A stretch of DNA of 64,000 bases from the NCBI GenBank assembly GCA_964464825.1, contig CAYXKL010000001.1, forward strand, positions 1 to 64,000. Reading direction: 5' to 3'. The translations under genes and the position numbers were made by a program. Below the pieces are notes generated by a model, which worked only from the letters and a program-made list of their open reading frames with translations, did not search any database and was not told the origin of the DNA. Source of the DNA: DYJK01 sp964464825. Its GTDB lineage: Bacteria > Bacteroidota > Ignavibacteria > Ignavibacteriales > Melioribacteraceae. Each line of letters opens with the position of its first letter. The first letter of the stretch is position 1. Shown piece by piece: positions 16,350 through 25,931 of this stretch.

Positions 16350-17243
16350 TTACTTAAAAGTAACAATATCATATGCAACAAATATTCCGGTAGTATCCAG
16401 CATATATATTTTATGTACCTTGGGATCATCTATTAAATATCCACCGGTTAGAGTAAAGGGTTTGGGAATTTTTGTTGCATTATAACTATCAAAAATTATA
16501 CAGTCGTTAGGATTAAATCTGGATTCAGTTTTTCCATCGGTAGTATATGTAACAGTATAATAACCGGCTAAAGTTGTTCCCTTCAATTCATCATTATTAT
16601 TTACTTCAAATAACATTATCAGTTTTGGGATTCTATTTTGTTTTTTTAAAAACACGATCTGCTCTTTTGAATCAGTTGCTACACTTTTATGAATCCATCC
16701 TCTCATTTTTGGTTCTTTAGAAATTATCTTAATCCAATCTCCGGACTTATCAATTGTTAATGCTTCAATGCCAAATTTTAATTTCAACGCTTCTACCGAG
16801 TTTTCGTTTAGAGATAATCTTAGTTGTGTTTCTTCCGCTCTTATAAAAATGGTTGTTGGCTCGTGCTCGGAAGGATTTTTTAATTTCCATGCGAAGAAAA
16901 TTATATCATTAATTAATATGTTTAAAAATCCTTCTTCAACAAGTTTTCCTTCATTATCAACAGCTAAACGATCTCCCGGTTGATACGTTGTGTCATTGAA
17001 TATTAAACTATCTTTAATTAAAACTTCCGATCCGGGTTTGTTCCAGTATGAATCAAATTGCGGTGAGCCGTCGTAACCAAGCTGGAATGTAACTTCGCCC
17101 ATTGAAACAACCTCCTGATCCATACTTCCGTCGCCGGCATCGTAAAGTTCAATGCGCCAACCAGGATCAGCAAAAATAACCACTAGTACAAAACCGACTA
17201 TTATACTAGATAGGAAAATTACAAAGTACCATCTCTTCTTCAT
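16350..17243 (-). CDS. Membrane-anchored protein with SH3-like domain, unknown function
   Basis: 297 residues from the ATG at 17243, chosen because AGAGGTGG stands 4 bases upstream; a longer in-frame start at 17288 lacks this. One hydrophobic helix at the N-terminus (YFVIFLSSIIVGFVLVVIFA) anchors an otherwise soluble exported protein. A bacterial SH3-like stretch (about 130-200) ends in DWIKIISKEPKMRGWIHKS, the usual form of an SH3b domain. No catalytic residues are evident. It stands between the response regulator and the 16104 gene and may be transcribed separately. Confidence 0.78.
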   Translation of the reverse strand: MKKRWYFVIFLSSIIVGFVLVVIFADPGWRIELYDAGDGSMDQEVVSMGEVTFQLGYDGSPQFDSYWNKPGSEVLIKDSLIFNDTTYQPGDRLAVDNEGKLVEEGFLNILINDIIFFAWKLKNPSEHEPTTIFIRAEETQLRLSLNENSVEALKLKFGIEALTIDKSGDWIKIISKEPKMRGWIHKSVATDSKEQIVFLKKQNRIPKLIMLFEVNNNDELKGTTLAGYYTVTYTTDGKTESRFNPNDCIIFDSYNATKIPKPFTLTGGYLIDDPKVHKIYMLDTTGIFVAYDIVTFK

Positions 17244-17380
17244 TTTACCACCTCTTGTAATTAAATATGTAATCGACTGCAGTATCAAAATTTTTTAATT
17301 TGTGTTCCGCAATCTTTATTTATATGAATTACAACTAATTAATCCGGTTAAAGAAGAAACAATAATAGAGAAGTGTAGAT

Positions 17381-17410
17381 GATAAAATTTATTAATGTAT
17401 AAATATTATC
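17381..17410. promoter_or_regulatory. AT-rich inverted repeat between response regulator and the SH3-like gene
   Basis: 12-base arms GATAAAATTTAT / ATAAATATTATC (one mismatch) around TAATGT. It lies 86 bases after the response-regulator stop and 138 bases before the next start. It could be an operator or a weak terminator. Otherwise 17244-17495 holds nothing I recognise. Confidence 0.35.
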
Positions 17411-17495
17411 ACATAATTACTTGAGAGGTATTTTTGATGTATATACAATGATAATCTTTTGTATAACTTAGAAATAACTTTTTTTAGTATAATAT

Positions 17496-18974
17496 TTATT
17501 TCAATCCAAGTTCTTTGCACATTCTATAATAATTAGGCGGCGCGAGTCCAAGTTTTTTTGCCGCTTCAGTATCAGATTCTGATTGCTGACGGATATATTT
17601 AAAGTATTTTTCGCGGAAGATCTTTTCCATTTCTTTCAATCCTATCGGTTCATCAGCTAATTTAAAACTAACTCCGTCATTTCCGAAATATTTATCCAAT
17701 TGTGTAATTTTTTTACCCATTGCTGTTTCAATCAACTGCTGAGTAATAAATTTTTCATCATAAAACAGAAGACGCTGCACAAGATTTTTTAACTCGCGCA
17801 CATTACCGGGCCAGTCGTAATCAACAAGTATTTTTATTGCATCGTCACTGAATGTAGGTGGTTCTTTTCCCATGTCGATAGCAAACTCATTCATAAAATA
17901 ATCGGCGAGATAAATTATATCATCCCTTCTTTCCCTTAGCGGGGGTACGTGTATGGGTACAACATTTAATCTATAATATAAATCTTCCCGGAAGCGTTTC
18001 TCTTTTATCTCTTCATCAAGATTTCTGTTGGTAGCGGAAATTATTCTAACATCAACTTTTATTTTGTCTGTTCTTCCAAGTTTCTCAACTTCGCCATCTT
18101 GAAGAACACGTAAAAGTTTTACTTGCGAGGAGAGCGGCAGTTCAGAAATCTCATCTAAAAAGATTGTCCCGTGATTTGCAACTTCAAATAATCCGGGTTT
18201 CGATTTATCCGCGCCGGTAAATGCACCTTTTTCATAACCGAAAAGTTCACTTTCAATCAACTGGTCAGGGATTCCTCCGCAGTTTATAGGAACAAAGTTT
18301 TCATATTTGCGCGGACTGTTATAATGCAGATTGTAGGCAACAAGTTCTTTACCTGTCCCGGAAAATCCGCTTATTAAAATTGGAACGTTACTGTTAGAGT
18401 ATTTTGTTATCTGATCTTTTAAATTTTTAATTGAATCTGAAACACCAACAATTTTCTTTGTAGCCAATATATCATCAATATTTCTACGGAGTTTCTGCTT
18501 AGAATATTGTTTTTCCTTTATCAATTTTCTTCTTTCATATGCATTGAAAATACTCATCACAAAATCTGTGGGCTGATAAATATATTCTTCTATATCGCCG
18601 GGATATTTTGTGCAATACCAGAAAGCACCGGCTTCAATCAATCCGTGAGCAAATTCGTAATCGGTTATGTTGATTGTCATCTTAGTAATTACAATTATCT
18701 GGAGGGATGGATCAATATCTTTTATTTTTTTAACAAGCTGTTCCCCCCGTAATCCGCCGGCTATCTGAAAATCCATGACCACGACATCATAAAAATTTTT
18801 TTTCAGTTCTAATAACTCGATTGCAGATTTTCCATCAGAAACCATTTCACAAATTTTAATACGATCAGCAAAAGGTTTTATTGTATTCTCTACTCGGCGA
18901 GCATCAAAATCTTCATCCTCAATAAGCAAAACTTTTACCTGTTCTTCTGTTCTTTTTATATCTTCACTTATCAT
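17496..18974 (-). CDS. NtrC-family sigma-54-dependent response regulator
   Basis: 492 residues: receiver domain (about 13-135) with acidic pocket E19-D20-E21 and phospho-acceptor D68 (VVVMDFQIAGG) and the conserved lysine K123; a linker; AAA+ domain (about 175-400) with Walker A GFSGTGKE (203-210), intact sigma-54 contact loop GAFTGA (250-255) and Walker B TIFLDE; and a Fis-type helix-turn-helix at the extreme C-terminus (EAAKKLGLAPPNYYRMCKELG). It should bind upstream sites and open sigma-54 promoters. Starts 12 bases after the kinase gene. The three paired palindromes at 8.1, 12.0 and 16.3 kb are the natural candidate targets. Confidence 0.94.
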   Translation of the reverse strand: MISEDIKRTEEQVKVLLIEDEDFDARRVENTIKPFADRIKICEMVSDGKSAIELLELKKNFYDVVVMDFQIAGGLRGEQLVKKIKDIDPSLQIIVITKMTINITDYEFAHGLIEAGAFWYCTKYPGDIEEYIYQPTDFVMSIFNAYERRKLIKEKQYSKQKLRRNIDDILATKKIVGVSDSIKNLKDQITKYSNSNVPILISGFSGTGKELVAYNLHYNSPRKYENFVPINCGGIPDQLIESELFGYEKGAFTGADKSKPGLFEVANHGTIFLDEISELPLSSQVKLLRVLQDGEVEKLGRTDKIKVDVRIISATNRNLDEEIKEKRFREDLYYRLNVVPIHVPPLRERRDDIIYLADYFMNEFAIDMGKEPPTFSDDAIKILVDYDWPGNVRELKNLVQRLLFYDEKFITQQLIETAMGKKITQLDKYFGNDGVSFKLADEPIGLKEMEKIFREKYFKYIRQQSESDTEAAKKLGLAPPNYYRMCKELGLK

Positions 18975-18986
18975 CCGCTTCCTCTT

Positions 18987-20465
18987 TTAATGTGGAATAA
19001 TGATTGTAAATCTGCAGCCGCCTTCATGTAAATTTTCAACATCAATATTCCAGCCGCATCTTTGTTTTGAAATTTCATATGCAATATAACAACCGTAACC
19101 GCCCGATTGCACACCAGTTTTTGTAGTAACATTTTCTAAAAATAATTTTTTGATTCCCCGTTCATTCGTTTCAAGAAGTTCTGGATTAACACCTTTACCA
19201 TTATCTGAAATTAAAAGTTCGGTGTGATTTTTTTCCGGATAATATTTTGTAGAAATAAGAATGAGAAGGTCATAATCGCCGCCATGATCAATGCTGTTCT
19301 GAATTAGAGGTTCTATTACTTCCCATACAACAAATTCATTAATGTTTAGCGGAGGAACTTTATCATCAAGATCTAGTTTTATTTCAAATGAACCGGATTT
19401 TTTTGCCGTTCTATAAAAAATGAGTTCAACAATAAATTTTATTACCTCATTCAGATTTGTATTAAACGCCGTATTTCTTATTGTTTGAATCGGGGGATCG
19501 TACCACTTCATATCATAAATAACACGCGAAATAAAATTGGAATACTTTGTTACCCGGTATTTTATCTCATCAATATTTTCAGCAGAAAGCTGGCGTAGAT
19601 CATCTTTAATAAATCCCATTACTTTTTCTGCTTTGTGATGTGTGTGATAAATCCTTTTTGTAAAAAGAGATTCTTTTTCATGATCAATCTGCTGTTTCAA
19701 ACTTCTTTCGTGTTCTTCCAATAATAATTTTTGTGTTTCATCTCTTTCTCGCACTGTGTATGTTGATATATAATACATCGCAAGCAATCCTAACAAGAAT
19801 AGTGCAGAATAGATGATTGATGTTTCTTCATAGTTGGAAACAATCTCGCGCTGAATGAAAGTAAAATCGGGGGTGTTCTTCATATAAAGCGCACCGATAA
19901 ATTCTCCACTCGGAACAAATGGGACAAAAATATGATATGTGTTTTTATCATGAAGAATATTTACAATCTGTTCTTTAGTGTAAAGCTCTGTTTTAACCTG
20001 ATTGTATAAATTAACAGCATTGCTGTGTTCTTTATTAATCCGCAATGAATCGAATTTGTGAGCAAAAATAAATTCATAAAGATCGCGTCCATTATCAATT
20101 GCTCTTGTGCCGTCTTTATCATTTACCAGGAGACAAATCTCTTCAACATTCTGCTGAAGCACTTGCTGATTTAAGATTATATCAAAGAATTGAATGATTT
20201 TTCTTTTTTCCTCTTCATTTTTAGATTCGCGCATCATTGCTGTTTCAAGAAGAAGTTCCAGTGTGGTGGTGCTGAATTCAGCCAATCTTTCCGTTGAATG
20301 TTTTTGATACCAATCTTGTGTGTTCTCTACAAAAGAGCTCAATGATGATTTATGAATGAACGAAAGAATCAATTGAAAAATAATAAGCCCGATAAATAGC
20401 ACGGTTAAATGCTTAAATTCGAAGTGATACTTCTTTAAATTTTCAAAAAGTTGATTTCTTTCCAT
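18987..20465 (-). CDS. Sensor histidine kinase with periplasmic domain
   Basis: 492 residues with two membrane helices (about 20-37 and 216-236) flanking a periplasmic sensor of about 180 residues, then a coiled stretch and the kinase core. The ATPase domain is clear (N-box EPLIQNSIDHGG, G1 ISDNGKG, G2 GGYGCYIAYEI). The phospho-acceptor region is unusual: there is no HExxxP, but YHTHHKAEKVMGF supplies H274, H276 and H277. Separated by 2 bases from the sugar-binding protein gene upstream and 12 from the response regulator downstream, so it is one transcription unit. The periplasmic domain probably reads the binding protein's state. Confidence 0.9.
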   Translation of the reverse strand: MERNQLFENLKKYHFEFKHLTVLFIGLIIFQLILSFIHKSSLSSFVENTQDWYQKHSTERLAEFSTTTLELLLETAMMRESKNEEEKRKIIQFFDIILNQQVLQQNVEEICLLVNDKDGTRAIDNGRDLYEFIFAHKFDSLRINKEHSNAVNLYNQVKTELYTKEQIVNILHDKNTYHIFVPFVPSGEFIGALYMKNTPDFTFIQREIVSNYEETSIIYSALFLLGLLAMYYISTYTVRERDETQKLLLEEHERSLKQQIDHEKESLFTKRIYHTHHKAEKVMGFIKDDLRQLSAENIDEIKYRVTKYSNFISRVIYDMKWYDPPIQTIRNTAFNTNLNEVIKFIVELIFYRTAKKSGSFEIKLDLDDKVPPLNINEFVVWEVIEPLIQNSIDHGGDYDLLILISTKYYPEKNHTELLISDNGKGVNPELLETNERGIKKLFLENVTTKTGVQSGGYGCYIAYEISKQRCGWNIDVENLHEGGCRFTIIIPH

Positions 20466-20467
20466 AA

Positions 20468-21787
20468 TTATTTAATAAAAATATCTCCTGAGTTAATCAC
20501 TTGTTCTGCTTTTTTCAGTGCATCTTCCGGTTTCATTTCATTTTTAATTGCCATATTTAAATAGTAAGCAATTACATCGGAATATCTCGTATACATTTCC
20601 AGATATGGTCTTTTAACAGCGGTTGCAATAATCTTACTATAAAAGCTCAGGTCTTTATATTCTTTCAAATACTTTTCATCATTATAAAAATTTTTTGTAA
20701 TTGGAAGATAACCGCTTGCTTCAAAAAGTATTTTTTGAGCTTCTTCACTAATAATAAATCTAATAAATTCGAGCGCTTCCGCTTTATGATTCGAATAATC
20801 CGATATCATCAAATTCCAGCCGCCGATAATACTAGCCGGTTTACTTCCCTTAAAATGAGGAAGCGGTGCACGTTCAAATGTATTGGGCGGTACTTTCTTA
20901 CTTAAAAAAGTTTCGTACCATCTGTAAAAACCGGGCCAGTTACGAAGAAACACTCCATCATTATTTAGAAAATGGAGGTCGCTATCAGTCTCTTTGTATT
21001 CAACCACACTAGGGGGGGAAAGTTTGTATTTATTCACAAGGTCTACCAAAAGTTTAAGTGATTTAATTGATTTAGGAGTTGTTAAAACAACCGAATCACC
21101 CTTGAACATAGACTCGTTTTGCGCCTCTAACATTTCTACAAAACTGCACATCAATCCTTCGTAATCATCCGCCGGAAAAATGTAGAAAGGCTTATTAAAT
21201 TGCTTCATTCTTTCGCCTAACTCAATAAATTTTTCCCAAGTTATGAAATTTTCAAGCTCTTTTTTTACTTGCTGGTAGTCCGGTAGTTTTTTTAGAGCAT
21301 CTATTCTATAATACATAACGCCAATATCAAAATAGAGTGGTATAGCAACTAATTGCCCTTTATAAAAACATGATTCATAAGCCGGATCTATAAACTGCTC
21401 GCGTTGACTTGACGTAAAATAATTGCCGAGCGGTACAACAAATTTTGCAAATCGAGGCACCCATATTTGATCAACCGAAAACAGATCAACACGGTCGCTT
21501 TTTCCTCTAAGATATCTAATTAATAACTCTTTCCTTTCGTTAGTGCTGAATTTCTCAAATGGCAGATCAATCGGAACAACTTCAATTTTCCCTTTATATA
21601 GTTCATTAAATTTTTCTATTACCCGTTTATGACCCGGGGACATATTATCTGCATAATAAATCTTTTTAAGAGAGCTTTCATTTATTAACAGATAATCACC
21701 AACCAATGACATAAATACAAACGCTGTTAAAACAAGAATTGTAATAGCCGCAATAGTGAAAGAGAATGTTTTAAAATATTTTTTCAT
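20468..21787 (-). CDS. Membrane-anchored family 1 extracellular solute (sugar) binding protein, probable sensor
   Basis: 439 residues resembling ABC sugar-binding proteins (SBP_bac_1): KIYYADNMSPGHKRVIEKFNELY near the N-terminus, YFDIGVMYYR, and the hallmark GGWNLMISDYSNHKAEALEFIRFI plus GYLPI near the C-terminus. The N-terminal hydrophobic segment (about 10-32) lacks a lipobox cysteine and an obvious cleavage site, so it probably stays anchored in the inner membrane. No permease or ATPase gene is nearby; instead the gene is sandwiched between a periplasmic chaperone (5-base gap) and a histidine kinase (2-base gap). This suggests ligand sensing rather than uptake. Confidence 0.88.
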   Translation of the reverse strand: MKKYFKTFSFTIAAITILVLTAFVFMSLVGDYLLINESSLKKIYYADNMSPGHKRVIEKFNELYKGKIEVVPIDLPFEKFSTNERKELLIRYLRGKSDRVDLFSVDQIWVPRFAKFVVPLGNYFTSSQREQFIDPAYESCFYKGQLVAIPLYFDIGVMYYRIDALKKLPDYQQVKKELENFITWEKFIELGERMKQFNKPFYIFPADDYEGLMCSFVEMLEAQNESMFKGDSVVLTTPKSIKSLKLLVDLVNKYKLSPPSVVEYKETDSDLHFLNNDGVFLRNWPGFYRWYETFLSKKVPPNTFERAPLPHFKGSKPASIIGGWNLMISDYSNHKAEALEFIRFIISEEAQKILFEASGYLPITKNFYNDEKYLKEYKDLSFYSKIIATAVKRPYLEMYTRYSDVIAYYLNMAIKNEMKPEDALKKAEQVINSGDIFIK

Positions 21788-21792
21788 ATCAA

Positions 21793-23643
21793 TTATCTAA
21801 GAATATCTTTTTTTTGTTTTTCTAAATATGTTTCCAGCCATGATGAATAATGCTGAGAAAAAGGTACAGCAAGCATCTGTCCTCCAAAACCGAATCTTCG
21901 TAAAACAACCATATTAACATTTGTAACTTTTGTTGAATTTAAAATAGGCTCATTAATAAAAATTCCTTTTTCATCTGCCAGCGCAGCTGTGACATTATCA
22001 AGAGCGATGTACATTTTTTCTGTACGCAATATATTTTTTATTTCATCCTTTGCTTCGTTAAACTGATCGAATTGTTTTGTAATCCCTTCTTTTTTATCAA
22101 TTAGTTTTATAATTGCATATCCCTCATCTAATTTAATGGGACCAATTACATCTCCTATTTTCATTTCAGAGGCAATTTTTCCCAACTCGCCGTTTTCAGT
22201 AATCGGAAAGTAATCATACATCCCTTTTTTTGTCTTTAATTTTTCCCGTATGGTATGTTCGGCAGCTAATTCCTGAAAGTCAAAACCCTTATTTATTTGA
22301 TTTAAGACAAATTCAGCATCTTCAAGATTCGATAAAAGTATTTCGATTATTTTAACGCTATCGGCTAATTCTATACTACTGTTTTCTTTTTTAAAAAATT
22401 CAACTGCATCATCATCTGTAACAACTTGTTCCTTAAAAATATTCTTCATCACTTCTCGGGATAAATAGTACTCTCTCCATATTTTAATTTCATTTGCAAC
22501 TTCCGGTAGTTTATCATAACCTCTAAATATTGCTTCACGCACAAGCAGTTCATTTTGGATATAGGTATAAATGAATCCATTTAAAATATTTTTAATATGC
22601 TTAAGTTTAATTTCCTGAAAGCCAATATCGCTTAATATCAATTGTTGCAAAAATGAACCAAAAGAAATTGGATCGGATTTAAATTTTATAAATATTTTGT
22701 TTTTATCATCTTCGGTTAAATTCAAATTTCTAACCATTTCACTAATTTCTTTTTCAGTAAAGCGGAATCTTACTTGTTTAATTGTTATGAAATCTTTTTC
22801 GTGTTTTAATAAATATTCATAAAAACCATTTGCCAATTTATCGAACAATAACCGGTCTGTATTTACATTTACACCTTTAAAAAATTTTCTATAAAATTCA
22901 TTATATAATTTATCTTCCGCTCTTTTTTCCAATACCTTTTTCATATTCGAAATATCCGGCTGTTCCAAACTTTTTTTAACCTCAGCTTCATAAACTTTAC
23001 AGATATACCATCCCTCTTCTAATTCAACCGGCGGTGTAAATTGTCCCGGAAGTAGTTTATAAATTTCATTTTCCACTTCTTGAGCCATAGAGCCGAACGA
23101 TACTTTGGCTGCTTCTTTCTGTTCATTTATTTCATTGCGTGTTTGTAAAATGGAATCGAACGATGCCCCGTTTAACAAACTAGAATAAATTTCTGTTATC
23201 TCCTTTTCGTCATTAGAAAAAATAAATTTAACCCGGAAACTTTTTAAGCTTTTTTGGTATCCTTCATTCATTTCTGAATCGGCTATAGCTATTTTTTCTT
23301 TCACTTCTTTATTGTAAATAACATCGCGTAAATAATGATTCTCTATAAATTTTATTAATGCGTGAAATTCTTGAGATTTTTCTATTTTGTTTTTTAATGG
23401 GGACTGAGCTAGTAATTTTTCAGCTAATAATGTGTAAACAAATTCTTTTTTAAGTTCATTTTGATCAAGCCCCTTCGGATTTGGATGAGGCATCATTTCG
23501 TATCTTTTTACAAATTCGTCTTTGGTAATGGAAATATTTCCAGCTTTTGCGATAATATCTTTTGAGGATTGACTTTTTACATTGGAGAAAGCGTTGAACA
23601 ATAAACCGGCGGCAATTAATTTTATCAATAGAAACTTCTTCAT
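21793..23643 (-). CDS. Periplasmic peptidyl-prolyl isomerase/chaperone, PpiC/SurA type
   Basis: 616 residues from the ATG at 23643 (MKKFLLIKLIAAGLLFNAFSN signal peptide, AAGG 6 bases upstream); an upstream in-frame ATG would put 30 unlikely residues before the signal. N-terminal SurA-like helical region with GNISITKDEFVKRYE, and two parvulin-like regions: a divergent one about residues 120-230 and a clearer one about 425-530 (GFDFQELAAEHTIREKLKTKKGMYDYFPI, GDVIGPIKLDEGYAIIKLIDK). Expected to assist folding of exported or outer-membrane proteins. Its position as first gene of the sensor operon suggests a client among the neighbours, possibly the anchored binding protein. Confidence 0.88.
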   Translation of the reverse strand: MKKFLLIKLIAAGLLFNAFSNVKSQSSKDIIAKAGNISITKDEFVKRYEMMPHPNPKGLDQNELKKEFVYTLLAEKLLAQSPLKNKIEKSQEFHALIKFIENHYLRDVIYNKEVKEKIAIADSEMNEGYQKSLKSFRVKFIFSNDEKEITEIYSSLLNGASFDSILQTRNEINEQKEAAKVSFGSMAQEVENEIYKLLPGQFTPPVELEEGWYICKVYEAEVKKSLEQPDISNMKKVLEKRAEDKLYNEFYRKFFKGVNVNTDRLLFDKLANGFYEYLLKHEKDFITIKQVRFRFTEKEISEMVRNLNLTEDDKNKIFIKFKSDPISFGSFLQQLILSDIGFQEIKLKHIKNILNGFIYTYIQNELLVREAIFRGYDKLPEVANEIKIWREYYLSREVMKNIFKEQVVTDDDAVEFFKKENSSIELADSVKIIEILLSNLEDAEFVLNQINKGFDFQELAAEHTIREKLKTKKGMYDYFPITENGELGKIASEMKIGDVIGPIKLDEGYAIIKLIDKKEGITKQFDQFNEAKDEIKNILRTEKMYIALDNVTAALADEKGIFINEPILNSTKVTNVNMVVLRRFGFGGQMLAVPFSQHYSSWLETYLEKQKKDILR

Positions 23644-23912
23644 ATAAACCTTAAGAAATGGAATTTTATTAAAACAATCTACTGCAAGTATATCTAAACA
23701 TGTATAAAAATAAAAGGAAAGAAGAAATAGCAAGAGTAACTTTGTATCTTTCCTTTGTAGCTTTTAATTAATTTTTCAATAATTTATCTATAAAAATTTC
23801 ATTCCTACGGAATTTCCCTAGTAGAGATATATTAAAGTGAATAACAGTATTAAAAGATTGTATTTCCAGATTTAATTAACATTATATAACGTTGTAGGAG
23901 TGAATGAAAAAC

Positions 23913-24953
23913 TTACAACGGTTCTTCATGGCTTAAACAATGGAGTGTCCCGAGTCCCCATACAAGATCTACTGAGTGAATACCAATCACTTCGCGATCT
24001 TTAAAAAATTCCTTTATTATGTTAAGAGCAATACGGTCATTAGGATCATTAAAAGTTGGAACAAGAACTGCATCATTTGAAATGTAAAAATTTGCGTAGC
24101 TTGCCGGCAGCCGCAAATCTTCAAAGTTGATCGGTTTCGGCATTGGTAATTCTATCACATTTAATTTTGATCCGTCTTCCAATTGTGCGCTTTGCATACG
24201 TTCAAAATTTTCTTCGAGAGGATTATAATTTGCATCTTTGCTGTTTTTTTCTCTGCATAGTAAAACTGTATTTTTGTTTACGAACCGGCAGAGATCGTCA
24301 ACATGTCCGTGTGTATCATCTCCGGCAATTCCTTTACCAAGCCAAATTACATTTGTTATTCCCAAATATTTATTGAAAACTTCTTCATAATCTTTTTTTG
24401 TGAATCCCGGATTTCGTGTTTGAACTTTTCCATCAAGTAAACATTCTTCGGTAGTTAGTAAAGTGCCGCAACCGTTCGAATCAATAGCACCGCCTTCTAG
24501 CACAACTTTTTTATTTTGATATTCGGCTTCAATTAGTTTCAAATCCAAAACTTTGGAGAGTGATTGAGGAATATTTTTGTCTTTTTTCCAGTTTGAATAT
24601 TTTGCCCATCCGTTAAACACAAATTTTACAGCTTGAACTTCATGCCCATGTTTTACAAATGCCGGCGATGAATCGCGCATCCAGCCGCGGTCAGTTTTAG
24701 TAATTATGAATTCAACATTGTTTAAATCAATGTGGGCGCGTTCTAAAAATTTTTGTGCCTTCTTTCTTTCTTCCTGGGATTGAACAATTATTCTAACCAG
24801 TTCACCCGGTATTATATTTTTTACTATCTCAACATAAACCCATTGTATCGGCGCAAACTTTCCGGGCCAATCTTCTTTTTGATGGGGCCAGCAAATGATT
24901 GTTGACTTGTGAGGTTCCCATTCAGCCGGTAATCGCAATTTATTTCCATTCAT
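23913..24953 (-). CDS. aguA: Agmatine deiminase
   Basis: 346 residues of the Porphyromonas-type peptidylarginine deiminase family. It hydrolyses agmatine to N-carbamoylputrescine and ammonia in the cytoplasm. Conserved features seen: LPAEWEPH near the N-terminus, TDRGWMRDSSPAF, VLEGGAID, GDDTHGHVDDLCRF (catalytic Asp/His) and the nucleophile C339 in GLGTLHCLSHEEP. Length and C-terminus are complete. It starts 3 bases after the carbamoylputrescine amidase gene, the classic pairing for putrescine synthesis from arginine. The decarboxylase that makes agmatine is not in this window. Confidence 0.96.
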   Translation of the reverse strand: MNGNKLRLPAEWEPHKSTIICWPHQKEDWPGKFAPIQWVYVEIVKNIIPGELVRIIVQSQEERKKAQKFLERAHIDLNNVEFIITKTDRGWMRDSSPAFVKHGHEVQAVKFVFNGWAKYSNWKKDKNIPQSLSKVLDLKLIEAEYQNKKVVLEGGAIDSNGCGTLLTTEECLLDGKVQTRNPGFTKKDYEEVFNKYLGITNVIWLGKGIAGDDTHGHVDDLCRFVNKNTVLLCREKNSKDANYNPLEENFERMQSAQLEDGSKLNVIELPMPKPINFEDLRLPASYANFYISNDAVLVPTFNDPNDRIALNIIKEFFKDREVIGIHSVDLVWGLGTLHCLSHEEPL

Positions 24954-24956
24954 TAG

Positions 24957-25856
24957 TTATTCTTCCAAAAATCTTTTTGTTATTCCGCTATATGCATCAA
25001 TTCTTCTATCACGCAAAAATGGCCAGTTGCGTCTTATCGTTTCTAAATGTTTTAGTTCAACTTCAGCTAATAAAATTTCTTCTTTGTCTTCTGATGCTTG
25101 TTCTAACACAACTCCTTGCGGATCGCAAATAAACGACGAGCCCCAAAATTGTATTCCATCCGAACTCGGTACAATTTTCTCCAAACCAATTCTGTTTGCT
25201 GATGCTACATAAACACCATTTGCAATTGCATGACTTCTTTGAATTGTTACCCATGAATCTTTCTGCGCTTTGCCGTAACGTTTTTTTTCTTTGGGATGCC
25301 AACCGATTGCAGTTGGATAGAATAAAACTTCTGCTCCTTTTAATGCTGTTAGGCGTGCACCTTCGGGATACCATTGGTCCCAGCAAATTAATGTACCAAT
25401 ATTTCCATATTTCGTTTTGAAAGATTTAAAACCAAGATCACCCGGCGTGAAGTAGTATTTTTCATAATACGATGGGTCATCGGGTATGTGCATCTTTCTG
25501 TATGTACCGAGAATTTTCCCATCGGCATCAATAATTACAGCACTGTTGTGATAAATACCCGGTGCACGTTTCTCAAAAAGAGGAACAATGATTACAACTT
25601 TATATTCCTTAGCAGCTTTTTGAAATGCTGTTGTTGATGTGCCTGGAATAGTCTCCGCAAGATCAAATGTTGATGAATCTTCCTTCTGGCAAAAATATTG
25701 TGAGCGGTATAATTCCGGCAGACAGATTATTTGTGCACCTTTCTTTACAGATTTCTTAACCCAAGAAAGTGTTTTTTTTAAATTGTCGTTCGTATCGGTA
25801 CTGAAAGCGAGCTGCAAAAGCCCAATTGTGTATTTACTATTTTTCTGTTTGTTCAT
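24957..25856 (-). CDS. aguB: N-carbamoylputrescine amidase
   Basis: 299-residue carbon-nitrogen hydrolase of the nitrilase superfamily that releases putrescine, CO2 and ammonia from N-carbamoylputrescine. The Glu-Lys-Cys triad is visible: E in CLPELYRSQYFC, K in TYRKMHIPDDPSYYEKYYF and C in GTLICWDQWYPEGAR. The YYEKYYFTPGD segment is typical of this enzyme rather than of other nitrilases. First gene of the two-gene putrescine unit with aguA. No specific regulatory site seen in the 75 bases before it. Confidence 0.96.
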   Translation of the reverse strand: MNKQKNSKYTIGLLQLAFSTDTNDNLKKTLSWVKKSVKKGAQIICLPELYRSQYFCQKEDSSTFDLAETIPGTSTTAFQKAAKEYKVVIIVPLFEKRAPGIYHNSAVIIDADGKILGTYRKMHIPDDPSYYEKYYFTPGDLGFKSFKTKYGNIGTLICWDQWYPEGARLTALKGAEVLFYPTAIGWHPKEKKRYGKAQKDSWVTIQRSHAIANGVYVASANRIGLEKIVPSSDGIQFWGSSFICDPQGVVLEQASEDKEEILLAEVELKHLETIRRNWPFLRDRRIDAYSGITKRFLEE

Positions 25857-25931
25857 TGTTTGAAAAATCCTTGCTATAACGTATGGAAATATAAAAAAAT
25901 ATCAACTGTAAATATGAATGATGGTGCTGAT

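Noticed and set aside
20468..21787. Binding protein as part of an ABC sugar importer
   Set aside because: No permease or ATPase genes in the operon or nearby, and the N-terminus looks like a permanent anchor without a lipobox.
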